Origin: Actinomycetota bacterium
GTDB taxonomy: Bacteria; Actinomycetota; Acidimicrobiia; Acidimicrobiales; Acidimicrobilacustridaceae
DNA: 49,100 nucleotides
Assembly (NCBI GenBank): GCA_009700115.1
Contig: WLMU01000005.1
Location: 1-49,100, forward strand
Direction of reading: 5' to 3'
Shown: piece after piece, positions 33,285 to 40,568 of the stretch
How the letters are laid out: every line of letters begins with the position of its first letter
Position numbering within the stretch: position 1 is the first letter of the stretch
Program-made: the position numbers and the translations under genes
The notes under the pieces: generated by a model
Database searches by the model: none
What the model was told of the DNA's origin: nothing
Seen by the model: the letters and a program-made list of their open reading frames with translations, nothing else

Positions 33285-33890
33285 ATGACCCAGTTGGTCT
33301 TCGGCGCCACCAAAGTGTGGTGGTACGTCTCGCGCTCAACCGGCATAGTCGCTTGGGCGCTGCTTGCTCTCGCTGTTCTGTGGGGTCTCGCATTGTCGAC
33401 TCGAGCATTGGGTCGTAAGACGCCGGCACCGTGGTTACTTGATGTTCACCGTTTTTTCGGCGGACTTGCTGTGATTTTCACCATCATTCATTTTGTGACG
33501 TTGTCGTTTGATCCGTATATGTCGACGACGTACGGCTACAAGATCACGCAGGCGTTTGTTCCGTTCGCGTCGAAGTGGAAGCCCGGGCCCATGGCATGGG
33601 GGATCGTCGCCTTCTATCTGTTGCTCGCAGTTGAACTGACTTCGCTTCTCAAAAAGCGATTGCCGCAGAAGTTCTGGCGAGGCGTACATATGGCGAGTTA
33701 CGCGCTTTATGCAATGGCCACGATTCATCTGCTCACCGCTGGAACCGAGCGCCAGAATCCACTTTTGCGCTGGAGCGTGTTGGTGACCGTTGGAGCTGTG
33801 GTGTTTTTCACCGTTTACCGAATCATTGGTCCCGGTCGCGCGGAAAGCGTGAAGCAATCGGGGCCAAAGAAGAGTTCACCTGCGAACTAA
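33285..33890 (+). CDS. Ferric-reductase-like transmembrane heme protein
   Basis: A 201-residue membrane protein with about five or six hydrophobic helices of the ferric reductase-like (FRD/MsrQ/YedZ) type. Histidines fit b-heme ligation on two helices: VHRFFGG and IIHFVT on one side, GVHMASY and ATIHLLT on the other. It should pass electrons across the membrane, in flavinylation systems to an FMN-bearing exported domain. It is last in the operon with ApbE and two exported low-complexity proteins. Its TAA abuts the stop codon of the convergent crotonase gene with no spacer. Confidence 0.88.
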   Translation: MTQLVFGATKVWWYVSRSTGIVAWALLALAVLWGLALSTRALGRKTPAPWLLDVHRFFGGLAVIFTIIHFVTLSFDPYMSTTYGYKITQAFVPFASKWKPGPMAWGIVAFYLLLAVELTSLLKKRLPQKFWRGVHMASYALYAMATIHLLTAGTERQNPLLRWSVLVTVGAVVFFTVYRIIGPGRAESVKQSGPKKSSPAN

Positions 33891-34604
33891 TCAAGCGTCG
33901 GGGATCTTGACCACAAACGACGCGATGTCATTGCTGAGGCCATTGCGGATGATTTCTAACGACGCTCCGCGACAATTCGTACGTGTGAGAGCGAAGGCAT
34001 TGGAATCAAGCCGCTCTGCGAGTTCGGCCGCGTGAGTGAGAGCTGTGGAGATCACTGCATCGTCGGCGACGACCTGATCGAGATAGCCAGCAACAACCGC
34101 TCCGGCGGGGTCGTAGACCGTGGCGTGGTTCACTGCGGAAGTGAATGCGGCGTTTGAGAGTGATGTTCGGGCCAACTCAACTGCGAACTTTGGCACCGGC
34201 ATGCCGATTGCGACTTCGTTGAGTCCGATTTTGTAGTTGCCCTGTGCGCCGATGCACGTATCGGCGGCCATCAACAAGATTGCTCCCATGGCGAGAGCGT
34301 GGCCGGTTGAAGCGACTACCACGGGCATGGGGAATTCGTGAATCTCGATTGCGACATCGGCGCCGGCTTTGAGCAAATTGCGAGCGGCTTCTGGGCTCGA
34401 AGTCATGACTGAAAGATCGAAACCAGCAGAGAATCGACCGGGCCGACCAGCGAGAACCACTGCACCGGCTTCGCGTCGTGCTCGTTCAAGCGCTTCGTGG
34501 ATTCCGCTCGCGATGTCGTGGCTGATGGCGTTGGCCTTGCCGTCATCAATCGTGATGAGGGCGACGCGGCCTTTGAGTTCGTACGTCACTGAGGTGTCGG
34601 TCAT
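33891..34604 (-). CDS. Crotonase-family protein (enoyl-CoA hydratase/isomerase)
   Basis: A 237-residue crotonase-fold enzyme. Oxyanion-hole regions are RFSAGFDLSVM and GHALAMGAILLMAAD. Compared with enoyl-CoA hydratase, the position of the first catalytic Glu (G-C-E-L) is occupied by Ile, while the second Glu is kept in GLNEVAIGMPVP. One-Glu crotonases are often delta3-delta2 enoyl-CoA isomerases, which would fit better than hydratase. ATG 34604 lies seven bases after TAGCGT on the minus strand. It shares a 44-base divergent promoter region with an alpha/beta hydrolase gene. Confidence 0.88.
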   Translation of the reverse strand: MTDTSVTYELKGRVALITIDDGKANAISHDIASGIHEALERARREAGAVVLAGRPGRFSAGFDLSVMTSSPEAARNLLKAGADVAIEIHEFPMPVVVASTGHALAMGAILLMAADTCIGAQGNYKIGLNEVAIGMPVPKFAVELARTSLSNAAFTSAVNHATVYDPAGAVVAGYLDQVVADDAVISTALTHAAELAERLDSNAFALTRTNCRGASLEIIRNGLSNDIASFVVKIPDA

Positions 34605-34611
34605 AGCGAGA

Positions 34612-34617
34612 ACGCTA
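34612..34617 (-). promoter_or_regulatory. -10 box TAGCGT (minus) of the crotonase gene
   Basis: TAGCGT on the minus strand ends seven bases before ATG 34604. It is one of a back-to-back pair of identical boxes in a 44-base divergent spacer. Confidence 0.5.
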
Positions 34618-34635
34618 CCCGTGCTGGTGGACCGG

Positions 34636-34641
34636 TAGCGT
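34636..34641 (+). promoter_or_regulatory. -10 box TAGCGT (plus) of the alpha/beta hydrolase gene
   Basis: TAGCGT ends seven bases before ATG 34649, mirroring the minus-strand box; both transcripts would begin at their start codons. Confidence 0.5.
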
Positions 34642-34648
34642 CAGTCGA

Positions 34649-35518
34649 ATGCAGACCTTTGAAGTGACCGGTGCAAATGGGATCACCCTTGTTGCTGATG
34701 AACGAGGTCCGAGCGATGCACCGCCGGTACTTCTCCTTCATGGCGGAGGGCAGACGCGACATTCGTGGGCAGGCACGTCACAAACGCTTGCTGATCAAGG
34801 TTGGCGGTCAGTGACCTTGGATTTCCGCGGTCACGGAGACTCCGAATGGGCAGAGGGCGGCGATTACCGATTGGTGAGCTTTGCCGGTGATGTTGACGCG
34901 GTTGTTTCCACCTTCGATCAACCTCCGTTCATTATCGGAGCATCGCTTGGCGGCTTCACGTCGATGTTGCTTGCCGGAGAGATTCATCCTGGCGTCGCGC
35001 GTGGCGTAGTGCTCGTTGACATCATCCCAGAAATGGAATCAGCCGGTTCTCACCGCGTCGCCGAGTTCATGTCGGCAAAGGCGAAAGAGGGATTTTCCTC
35101 GTTGGACGAAGTCGCCGATGCGATAGCGGCATACAACCCCCATCGCCCGAGACCTTCCAATCTCGATGGGCTGCGTAAGAACGTTCGAGAGCGTGATGGT
35201 CGTTGGTATTGGCATTGGGATCCAGCATTTGCAGGGGGTGGCGAGGGCATCGCTGATATGGGTCCGTCTGAGGTCACCGACATTGATCGTCTGCATGCCG
35301 CGATTGCCAAGATCATCGACGATGGCATTCCGGTGATGTTGGTGCGTGGTCGCGTTAGTGATCTCGTGAGTGCCGAAGGTGCACAACGCTTCTGTGAACG
35401 ATTCCCGTCAGTTGAGTTCGTAGACGTGTCCGGAGCCGGACACATGGTTGCCGGCGATCGCAACGACGCGTTCACCGATGCTGTTGTCGGGTTTCTCAAT
35501 CGCCACAGCGACGTGTGA
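34649..35518 (+). CDS. Alpha/beta hydrolase
   Basis: A 289-residue alpha/beta hydrolase. Motifs: oxyanion LLLHGGGQTRHSW, the DFRGHGDSEW strand-turn, nucleophile Ser99 in IGASLGGFTS, an acid region VRGRVSDLVS, and catalytic His in VSGAGHMVAGDRND. The substrate is probably a small ester or related bond, and peroxidase or dehalogenase-like activities are possible. No export signal. The gene ends exactly where the convergent DUF3097 gene ends (stop codons at 35516-35518 and 35519-35521), with no spacer for a terminator. Confidence 0.9.
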   Translation: MQTFEVTGANGITLVADERGPSDAPPVLLLHGGGQTRHSWAGTSQTLADQGWRSVTLDFRGHGDSEWAEGGDYRLVSFAGDVDAVVSTFDQPPFIIGASLGGFTSMLLAGEIHPGVARGVVLVDIIPEMESAGSHRVAEFMSAKAKEGFSSLDEVADAIAAYNPHRPRPSNLDGLRKNVRERDGRWYWHWDPAFAGGGEGIADMGPSEVTDIDRLHAAIAKIIDDGIPVMLVRGRVSDLVSAEGAQRFCERFPSVEFVDVSGAGHMVAGDRNDAFTDAVVGFLNRHSDV

Positions 35519-36352
35519 TTACGAAGGTTCGGTAACGAAGTCGATTAATTGTTCGACTGCACCAACGAGTGGTGGTTGCAGATCGGAATAGCTCGAGACG
35601 GAGTTGAGGATCTTTTTCCAGAAAAGACGAGGATCTTCGACGCCAAGCGCTGCGCAGATCCCTTCTTTCCATGGTTGACCTTTGGGGATCTCAGGCCAGG
35701 CCGCAATTCCGACGACGGAGGGTTTCACCGCAGCCCAGATATCGACATAGGGATGGCCAGTCACGAGCACATCTGGGTGATCGATCCCAGCCGCGATGCG
35801 GGTCTCTTTGGAATTATCGACCAGATGATCGAGAAGTACGCCAAGTCGTCGGCCGCTTCTCGGGCCAAACGATCGCACAATTTCTTGAAGATTGTCAGCG
35901 CCGTCAAGGAGTTCAACGACAACGCCCTCGACTCGTAGGTCATCGCCCCAAACCTTTTCGACTAGTTCCGCGTCGTGCACACCTTCAACGAGCAAGCGGC
36001 TCGCACGGGCCATGCGAGCCGGTGCCGAGGGAACTGCGACAGAGCCCGACGCTGTACGCGTTGCCTCTGCAGTCGATGATGCCTTTGGGCGGATGAGGGT
36101 GACCTGACGTCCTTTTACGTCGAATGCGCCATCTCGCAATCGAACTTTGTGATCGCGTCCTTGACGGTCGCGGAGGGTAATGAATGCTGAATCACATTCA
36201 ACGACTACTCCCCATAAATGAGTGCCGCGAACTTCAACTTCGAGTCCCGGTGTTGCGGGAATTGTCGGCGGCTTCTGACGTGACCGTGGCGCACCGCCAT
36301 CGAGATCAAGCGGCTCCGAGAGGATGCCTTTGCGGTAAGGCGTTTCAGCCAC
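35519..36352 (-). CDS. DUF3097 family protein, TOPRIM-like core
   Basis: A 277-residue protein of the actinobacterial DUF3097 family. Residues 35-90 look like a small beta-barrel (VEVRGTHLWGVVVECDSAF). About residue 118 on reads as a TOPRIM-like domain: RLLVEGVHDAELVEKV with the conserved Glu, then VLLDHLVDNS with the acidic D-x3-D pattern. TOPRIM domains occur in nucleases, primases and topoisomerases, so a metal-dependent nucleic-acid role is possible but unproven. GTG at 36352 lies three bases after the stop of the ABC ATPase gene, so it is third in an ABC-exporter operon. Confidence 0.82.
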   Translation of the reverse strand: MAETPYRKGILSEPLDLDGGAPRSRQKPPTIPATPGLEVEVRGTHLWGVVVECDSAFITLRDRQGRDHKVRLRDGAFDVKGRQVTLIRPKASSTAEATRTASGSVAVPSAPARMARASRLLVEGVHDAELVEKVWGDDLRVEGVVVELLDGADNLQEIVRSFGPRSGRRLGVLLDHLVDNSKETRIAAGIDHPDVLVTGHPYVDIWAAVKPSVVGIAAWPEIPKGQPWKEGICAALGVEDPRLFWKKILNSVSSYSDLQPPLVGAVEQLIDFVTEPS

Positions 36353-36355
36353 TGG

Positions 36356-37102
36356 CTATTCGCCGCCGACGAGTTCGCGAATCTTTGCTGCAGTTGCGGG
36401 ACCGTCGTAGGCGAGTTCGCCGTCACGCAGACCAACGCATCGGTTCGCGCTCGGAACTAAATCAAGTTGGTGGGTTGAACAGATGATTGAAGCACCCTGG
36501 GCGACCACATCGGTCATGATCTCGACGAGCGTTTCTTGACCGGGAGTATCGAGTCCGACGAATGGCTCGTCGACGAGCATCACTGTGAAAGGTCGAATGA
36601 GCCCGAGGATGAGACCAGTCTTCTGCTTGAGACCGCGGCTGAACCTCGATGGAAGATCGTCAATGCGATCGCCGAGACCAAACATGTCGACCAGATCATC
36701 GGCGTAGTCCTGCCAATCGACTGTCTTGTGTAGGCGCGCGATGTATTCGATGTGCTCGCCGAGACTGAGGTCGTCGTAAAGAACAGGATTGTCGGGAAGG
36801 TACGAAAGCGCAGCGCGGGCTGGAACTGTGCCAGCAGGGCTGCCGGCGATAAATGCCCAACCGTTCGAGGGTTCGAGCATTCCCGCCGCAAGACCGAGAA
36901 ACGTTGATTTACCGGCGCCGTTGGGACCGACGAGCATGACGAGTTCACCCTTATTGATCACAAGATCAAGTTCGCTCATGAGGCCCATGCCATCGCCGTA
37001 GTCCTTCGACAGGTCGAGGGTCTGCAACGCAGCATCGGGTTTGAGGCGCGGCTCGGTGGCCGGTGTGGGTGGTTGTTTGGGTAATGCGAATGGTGAGGTC
37101 AC
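36356..37102 (-). CDS. ABC exporter ATP-binding protein
   Basis: A 248-residue single ABC ATPase. Walker A GPNGAGKST, Q-loop region YLPDNPVLYDDLS, signature FSRGLKQKTGL (a degenerate SRGLKQ form common in ABC-2 exporters), Walker B MLVDEPFVGLD, H-loop CSTHQLD. GTG at 37102 overlaps the permease stop (GTGA, 37099-37102). With the upstream permease it should form an efflux or envelope-related transporter; the substrate is not evident. Confidence 0.9.
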   Translation of the reverse strand: MTSPFALPKQPPTPATEPRLKPDAALQTLDLSKDYGDGMGLMSELDLVINKGELVMLVGPNGAGKSTFLGLAAGMLEPSNGWAFIAGSPAGTVPARAALSYLPDNPVLYDDLSLGEHIEYIARLHKTVDWQDYADDLVDMFGLGDRIDDLPSRFSRGLKQKTGLILGLIRPFTVMLVDEPFVGLDTPGQETLVEIMTDVVAQGASIICSTHQLDLVPSANRCVGLRDGELAYDGPATAAKIRELVGGE

Positions 37103-38664
37103 AGGTGCTTTGGCTTCCGTGTGCGCAGATAAAGGATGGCACCGCCGACGGCGAACAGTGAGTACACCGTTGCATTGCCGACTTTGGTGGTGTTGATGGC
37201 GTTGGGATCAGACCCAGCGCTGAGCAATGGGAGGAGGGCGATGATGGTGATGGCTGGCGGAATGATGAGCCGAGCGATCATGAGCCAGCCCATGACGTCG
37301 GGGCCAAGGCCAGCGAGTCCGGCCATGTCGGGTGCACCTTGGGCGGTGCTGATCATCGCCGAAACAGCAGAAGCAAGAGCGACGGGCACGAACATAATGA
37401 GTGCCAGTTTCCACACGACTGCGAATGGCACGAGGAGTGTTGCTGCGGCGGCAGCGATGAGGCAGATAAATGCCATGACGACGAACGCCGCGGCGATGTG
37501 CTGAAGAATCAGCACGCCTGGTGCATCAGGAAAACTCTCCCAGCGCGTGGGGTGGTCGACTTCTTGCGCCGTTGGTTCGGACGCGTCGTACGCAACGAGA
37601 TAGAGCGCTAGCCCGGCAACGATGATCATCGGGATCGTGCCGCGCCAAAGTGCTCCGAGCGAGAGACCTGCGATCGCTCCGAGCATCGCCATACGAAGAA
37701 GGCGGGGGAGTGGGAATCGCAAGTAACTCTGCCAATCGCGTTTCCAAGTTGGAGGAATAAAACTCTTGCGCTTTAATCGTCCAATACGGATCCAAGGTCG
37801 AAGTCGCGCGTTCTCTTGTGACAACTGCCGGCGCAGCAATACAACGGTGCGAACGTCCTGGAGCGTTACCGCGAAACGTAACTGTGCAACGAGGCCGGCT
37901 CGACGCAGCGCATGTTCGATCGAGAGATCGCCGATTCGAGAAAGGCCAAGCCACACCACGACACCAACAAGAACGACGCTGAGAAGAGCAAGGGCTCGGA
38001 ACGTGATGGGCCAGAACGCGATGTCGGCGAGAAGCGTGAATGGTGAGGTGGTTCGTTTCCCGAGAACATCGAGAACAGACCAACCAATAAAAATTGCTGC
38101 AAGGAAATTCGCTGGCCACCAGCGAAGTCGACGACCCGACGCTGCGAGCGCAGTTGCCGACGCCAACATTCCAGCAAGAGCAAATGACAACGCCCCGCAA
38201 CCGATCGCAACGGCAGGATTTACCGGGAGTCGGTGAGCGGAGACTTCTCCGATGATGGCGCCAATAACTGCACCGGCAAAAGCCATGAAACGAAGTTGTT
38301 TGATGGCTGGACCACGCACCACCGACTCACGGGGAACAGGCGCATTGAGTTCATGCATTACGACAGGGGCTTCAAGGACCAGAGGTCCGCCGCGGCCGCC
38401 TGATCGCAATCCGATGCCGATGGCAATTGCGAAACCAAGGCCGAGCCACATTGGTGCTTCATCGGCGAACTGCAAGGCCTCGGCATTTGTGAGTCGATCG
38501 TTTGGAAGTCGACTGACAGCAAACATGATGAAAATCACCGCAGCGAGCCCAACCATGTAGACCCGGTAGAGCGCGTCGATCCAGTGGACTTCAGAAAGTC
38601 GGTTATGTCGTCGAGTTCGCCGCAGATCTAGCAGCGCCTCGGTGGGGGTCTCGACGTCGGTCAC
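37099..38664 (-). CDS. ABC transporter permease-like multi-spanning membrane protein
   Basis: A 521-residue integral membrane protein with about ten hydrophobic segments in two groups (about 35-245 and 325-515) separated by a basic cytoplasmic region (about 250-320, RRQLSQENARLRPWIRIGRL). This layout suits an ABC-2-type exporter permease, probably a fused pair of permease halves. I do not recognise a named family. GTG 38664 is eight bases after TAGATT, with no ribosome site, marking it as first gene of the permease-ATPase-DUF3097 operon. Confidence 0.8.
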   Translation of the reverse strand: MTDVETPTEALLDLRRTRRHNRLSEVHWIDALYRVYMVGLAAVIFIMFAVSRLPNDRLTNAEALQFADEAPMWLGLGFAIAIGIGLRSGGRGGPLVLEAPVVMHELNAPVPRESVVRGPAIKQLRFMAFAGAVIGAIIGEVSAHRLPVNPAVAIGCGALSFALAGMLASATALAASGRRLRWWPANFLAAIFIGWSVLDVLGKRTTSPFTLLADIAFWPITFRALALLSVVLVGVVVWLGLSRIGDLSIEHALRRAGLVAQLRFAVTLQDVRTVVLLRRQLSQENARLRPWIRIGRLKRKSFIPPTWKRDWQSYLRFPLPRLLRMAMLGAIAGLSLGALWRGTIPMIIVAGLALYLVAYDASEPTAQEVDHPTRWESFPDAPGVLILQHIAAAFVVMAFICLIAAAAATLLVPFAVVWKLALIMFVPVALASAVSAMISTAQGAPDMAGLAGLGPDVMGWLMIARLIIPPAITIIALLPLLSAGSDPNAINTTKVGNATVYSLFAVGGAILYLRTRKPKHL

Positions 38665-38672
38665 GGCTTACG

Positions 38673-38678
38673 AATCTA
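38673..38678 (-). promoter_or_regulatory. -10 box TAGATT for the ABC exporter operon
   Basis: TAGATT on the minus strand ends eight bases before GTG 38664. Confidence 0.4.
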
Positions 38679-38696
38679 CCGGTGATGAGCCTGGTG

Positions 38697-40493
38697 TCAG
38701 TTCGACGCCTGTTCGGCCTCGTCGGTCAGTTGCAACCACTGTTCTTCGGCCGATTCGAGTTCGGAGATCACGGCAGTGAGTTCGGCGCCGGAAGTGGTCA
38801 GATCGACGTGATTGCCGGAGGTCGCCAGTTCGGCGACCTTTGTCTCGAGCCGGTCTTTGACCTTGGTGAGACGCTTGATCTCTTTCTCGAGATCCTTGAT
38901 CAGGAAGCGAAGTGTGCTTGCTGATCTCGTCGGTTTCTTGTTCACGGGAGATGTGGCTGCACCCGGTGACTTTGTTCGATTCGATGATTTGGACGCAGAT
39001 TTTCCTGGATCAGAGATGCGGCCCCGAACCATTGAGGAACGTCGTTTCTCTTCCCAAGCGGCATAGCCGCCAGGCCTGCGGGAAGGAGTGGTGTGTCCAT
39101 CCATGATGATGACGTCAGCAACTGTTCGTTCAAGAAATGCACGATCATGGCTGACGACGATTAACGCCCCGGGCCAGTCGTCGAGGAACTCTTCAAGCAC
39201 TCGGAGAGTGTCGAGGTCGAGATCATTTGTGGGCTCGTCGAGCAACAGGACATTTGGTTTCTGTGCGAGGACGAGAAGAAGTTGTAAGCGGCGTCGTTCA
39301 CCGCCGGAGAGAAGCTCGATGGGAGCCCATTGCGCGTCACCATCAAACCAAAATGATTCGAGAAGCGCGGAGTCTTGCCAATCGGGCTCTCGGCGACCAC
39401 CGGTGATTGCTTCGCGGACGCGTTGGCGTGGATCAAGTTCGACGCCGATTTGGTCGTAGTAACCGATGCGCACAGTTGAACCAGTGTCGATTGTTCCGAC
39501 CGTTGGGGAGCGTCGGCCCGCAATGAGATCAAGCAGTGTGGATTTTCCCGCACCGTTGGGGCCGATTAATCCGAGGCGTTCACGATTATCGAGCATCAAT
39601 TCAAGATTGCTGAAGAGCGGAGCTGCACCTTCGTAACCGAATGAGACATCGGTGATCTCGGCCACCTTGTCACCAAGACGCGGGGTGCCCAAGTAAAGAT
39701 CGGGAATTCCTGATCGTGCTGCGGGTTCTGCACGTGTTTCAACCAGAGTGGTTGCGGCTTCGATTCTTGCTTTTGGTTTGCTCGTCCTTGCGGGAGCGCC
39801 GCGGCGAAGCCATGCCAATTCTTTTCGGGCAAGGTTCTTGCGTGTTGATTCTTGGGAGACCGCTTGTTCTTCGCGTAGCGCTCGCCCTTCGAGATAACCG
39901 CTGTAGCCGCCGTCATGAAGGTAGGAACGACCGCGATCGAGTTCAAGAACGCGAGTGGTGACTCGGTCAAGAACGTGACGATCATGAGTAACAAGTATGA
40001 GGCCGCCCCGATAACTATCGAGGCGATCTTCAAGCCACGCAATGGCATCGATGTCGAGATGGTTGGTGGGCTCGTCGAGGACGAGCAGATCGCTGGGAGC
40101 GACGAGAGCTCGAGCGAGCGCGACTCGTTTTGCCTGACCACCCGACAGCCGGCCGGTGTCGGCTTCGGTGAGAGACGCCATACCGAGATGGTCGAGAACA
40201 GCGGCAGCTTCCCAATCGCGTTCGGCGACGGCTTCGACGGCTGCGAGCACGGTGCCACTAGGAAGGACAGGGCGTTGGGGGAGTGTGGCGATCTGAACTC
40301 CGCGTCCTCTCCGTACAGCTCCGGATTCCGGCTCGACCTCTCCAGTGAGAACAGAGAGCAACGTGGATTTGCCGGTTCCATTGAGCCCGACGATGCCGAG
40401 CCGGTCGCCCGTTGAAAGGGTGAGGGACACGTCGGTGAAGAGCGGCCTCCCGGGACGGGTCATTGTCACTCGGTCGACGTCAACACAGATCAT
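38697..40493 (-). CDS. ABC-F family ATPase with C-terminal coiled coil (Uup-like)
   Basis: A 598-residue soluble twin-ABC protein. Half one: GLNGTGKST, LSGGQAKRVALARAL, LLVLDEPTNHLD. Half two: GPNGAGKST, LLSGGERRRLQLLLVL, VLLLDEPTNDLD. The inter-domain linker is Arg/Lys-rich, and a C-terminal coiled coil (about 525-598) resembles Uup. ABC-F proteins act on the ribosome E site in translation or antibiotic protection and do not transport. ATG 40493, seven bases after TAGCCT, is preferred to ATG 40514 in the same frame. No associated resistance genes are present, so a housekeeping translation role is likelier. Confidence 0.92.
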   Translation of the reverse strand: MICVDVDRVTMTRPGRPLFTDVSLTLSTGDRLGIVGLNGTGKSTLLSVLTGEVEPESGAVRRGRGVQIATLPQRPVLPSGTVLAAVEAVAERDWEAAAVLDHLGMASLTEADTGRLSGGQAKRVALARALVAPSDLLVLDEPTNHLDIDAIAWLEDRLDSYRGGLILVTHDRHVLDRVTTRVLELDRGRSYLHDGGYSGYLEGRALREEQAVSQESTRKNLARKELAWLRRGAPARTSKPKARIEAATTLVETRAEPAARSGIPDLYLGTPRLGDKVAEITDVSFGYEGAAPLFSNLELMLDNRERLGLIGPNGAGKSTLLDLIAGRRSPTVGTIDTGSTVRIGYYDQIGVELDPRQRVREAITGGRREPDWQDSALLESFWFDGDAQWAPIELLSGGERRRLQLLLVLAQKPNVLLLDEPTNDLDLDTLRVLEEFLDDWPGALIVVSHDRAFLERTVADVIIMDGHTTPSRRPGGYAAWEEKRRSSMVRGRISDPGKSASKSSNRTKSPGAATSPVNKKPTRSASTLRFLIKDLEKEIKRLTKVKDRLETKVAELATSGNHVDLTTSGAELTAVISELESAEEQWLQLTDEAEQASN

Positions 40494-40500
40494 TGGGCCG

Positions 40501-40506
40501 AGGCTA
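40501..40506 (-). promoter_or_regulatory. -10 box TAGCCT for the ABC-F gene
   Basis: TAGCCT on the minus strand ends seven bases before ATG 40493, which decides the start against the in-frame ATG at 40514. Confidence 0.45.
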
Positions 40507-40557
40507 CGGCGCATGAGGCGCCCTCCGATCTTCTGTCGGTGACGGCGACACTGCGGC

Positions 40558-40563
40558 TAGCGT
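40558..40563 (+). promoter_or_regulatory. -10 box TAGCGT for the mannosyltransferase gene
   Basis: TAGCGT ends five bases before an in-frame GTG at 40569 and points to that codon as a leaderless start. Confidence 0.45.
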
Positions 40564-40568
40564 TTGAC

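Noticed and set aside
37526-38200. Minus-strand frame of 224 codons inside the ABC permease
   Set aside because: Shifted-frame shadow of the hydrophobic permease; rich in Arg/Ser/Cys and without domain features.
39596-40381. 261-codon minus-strand frame inside the ABC-F gene
   Set aside because: Overlaps both ATP-binding motifs of ABC-F in another frame; composition is non-protein-like.
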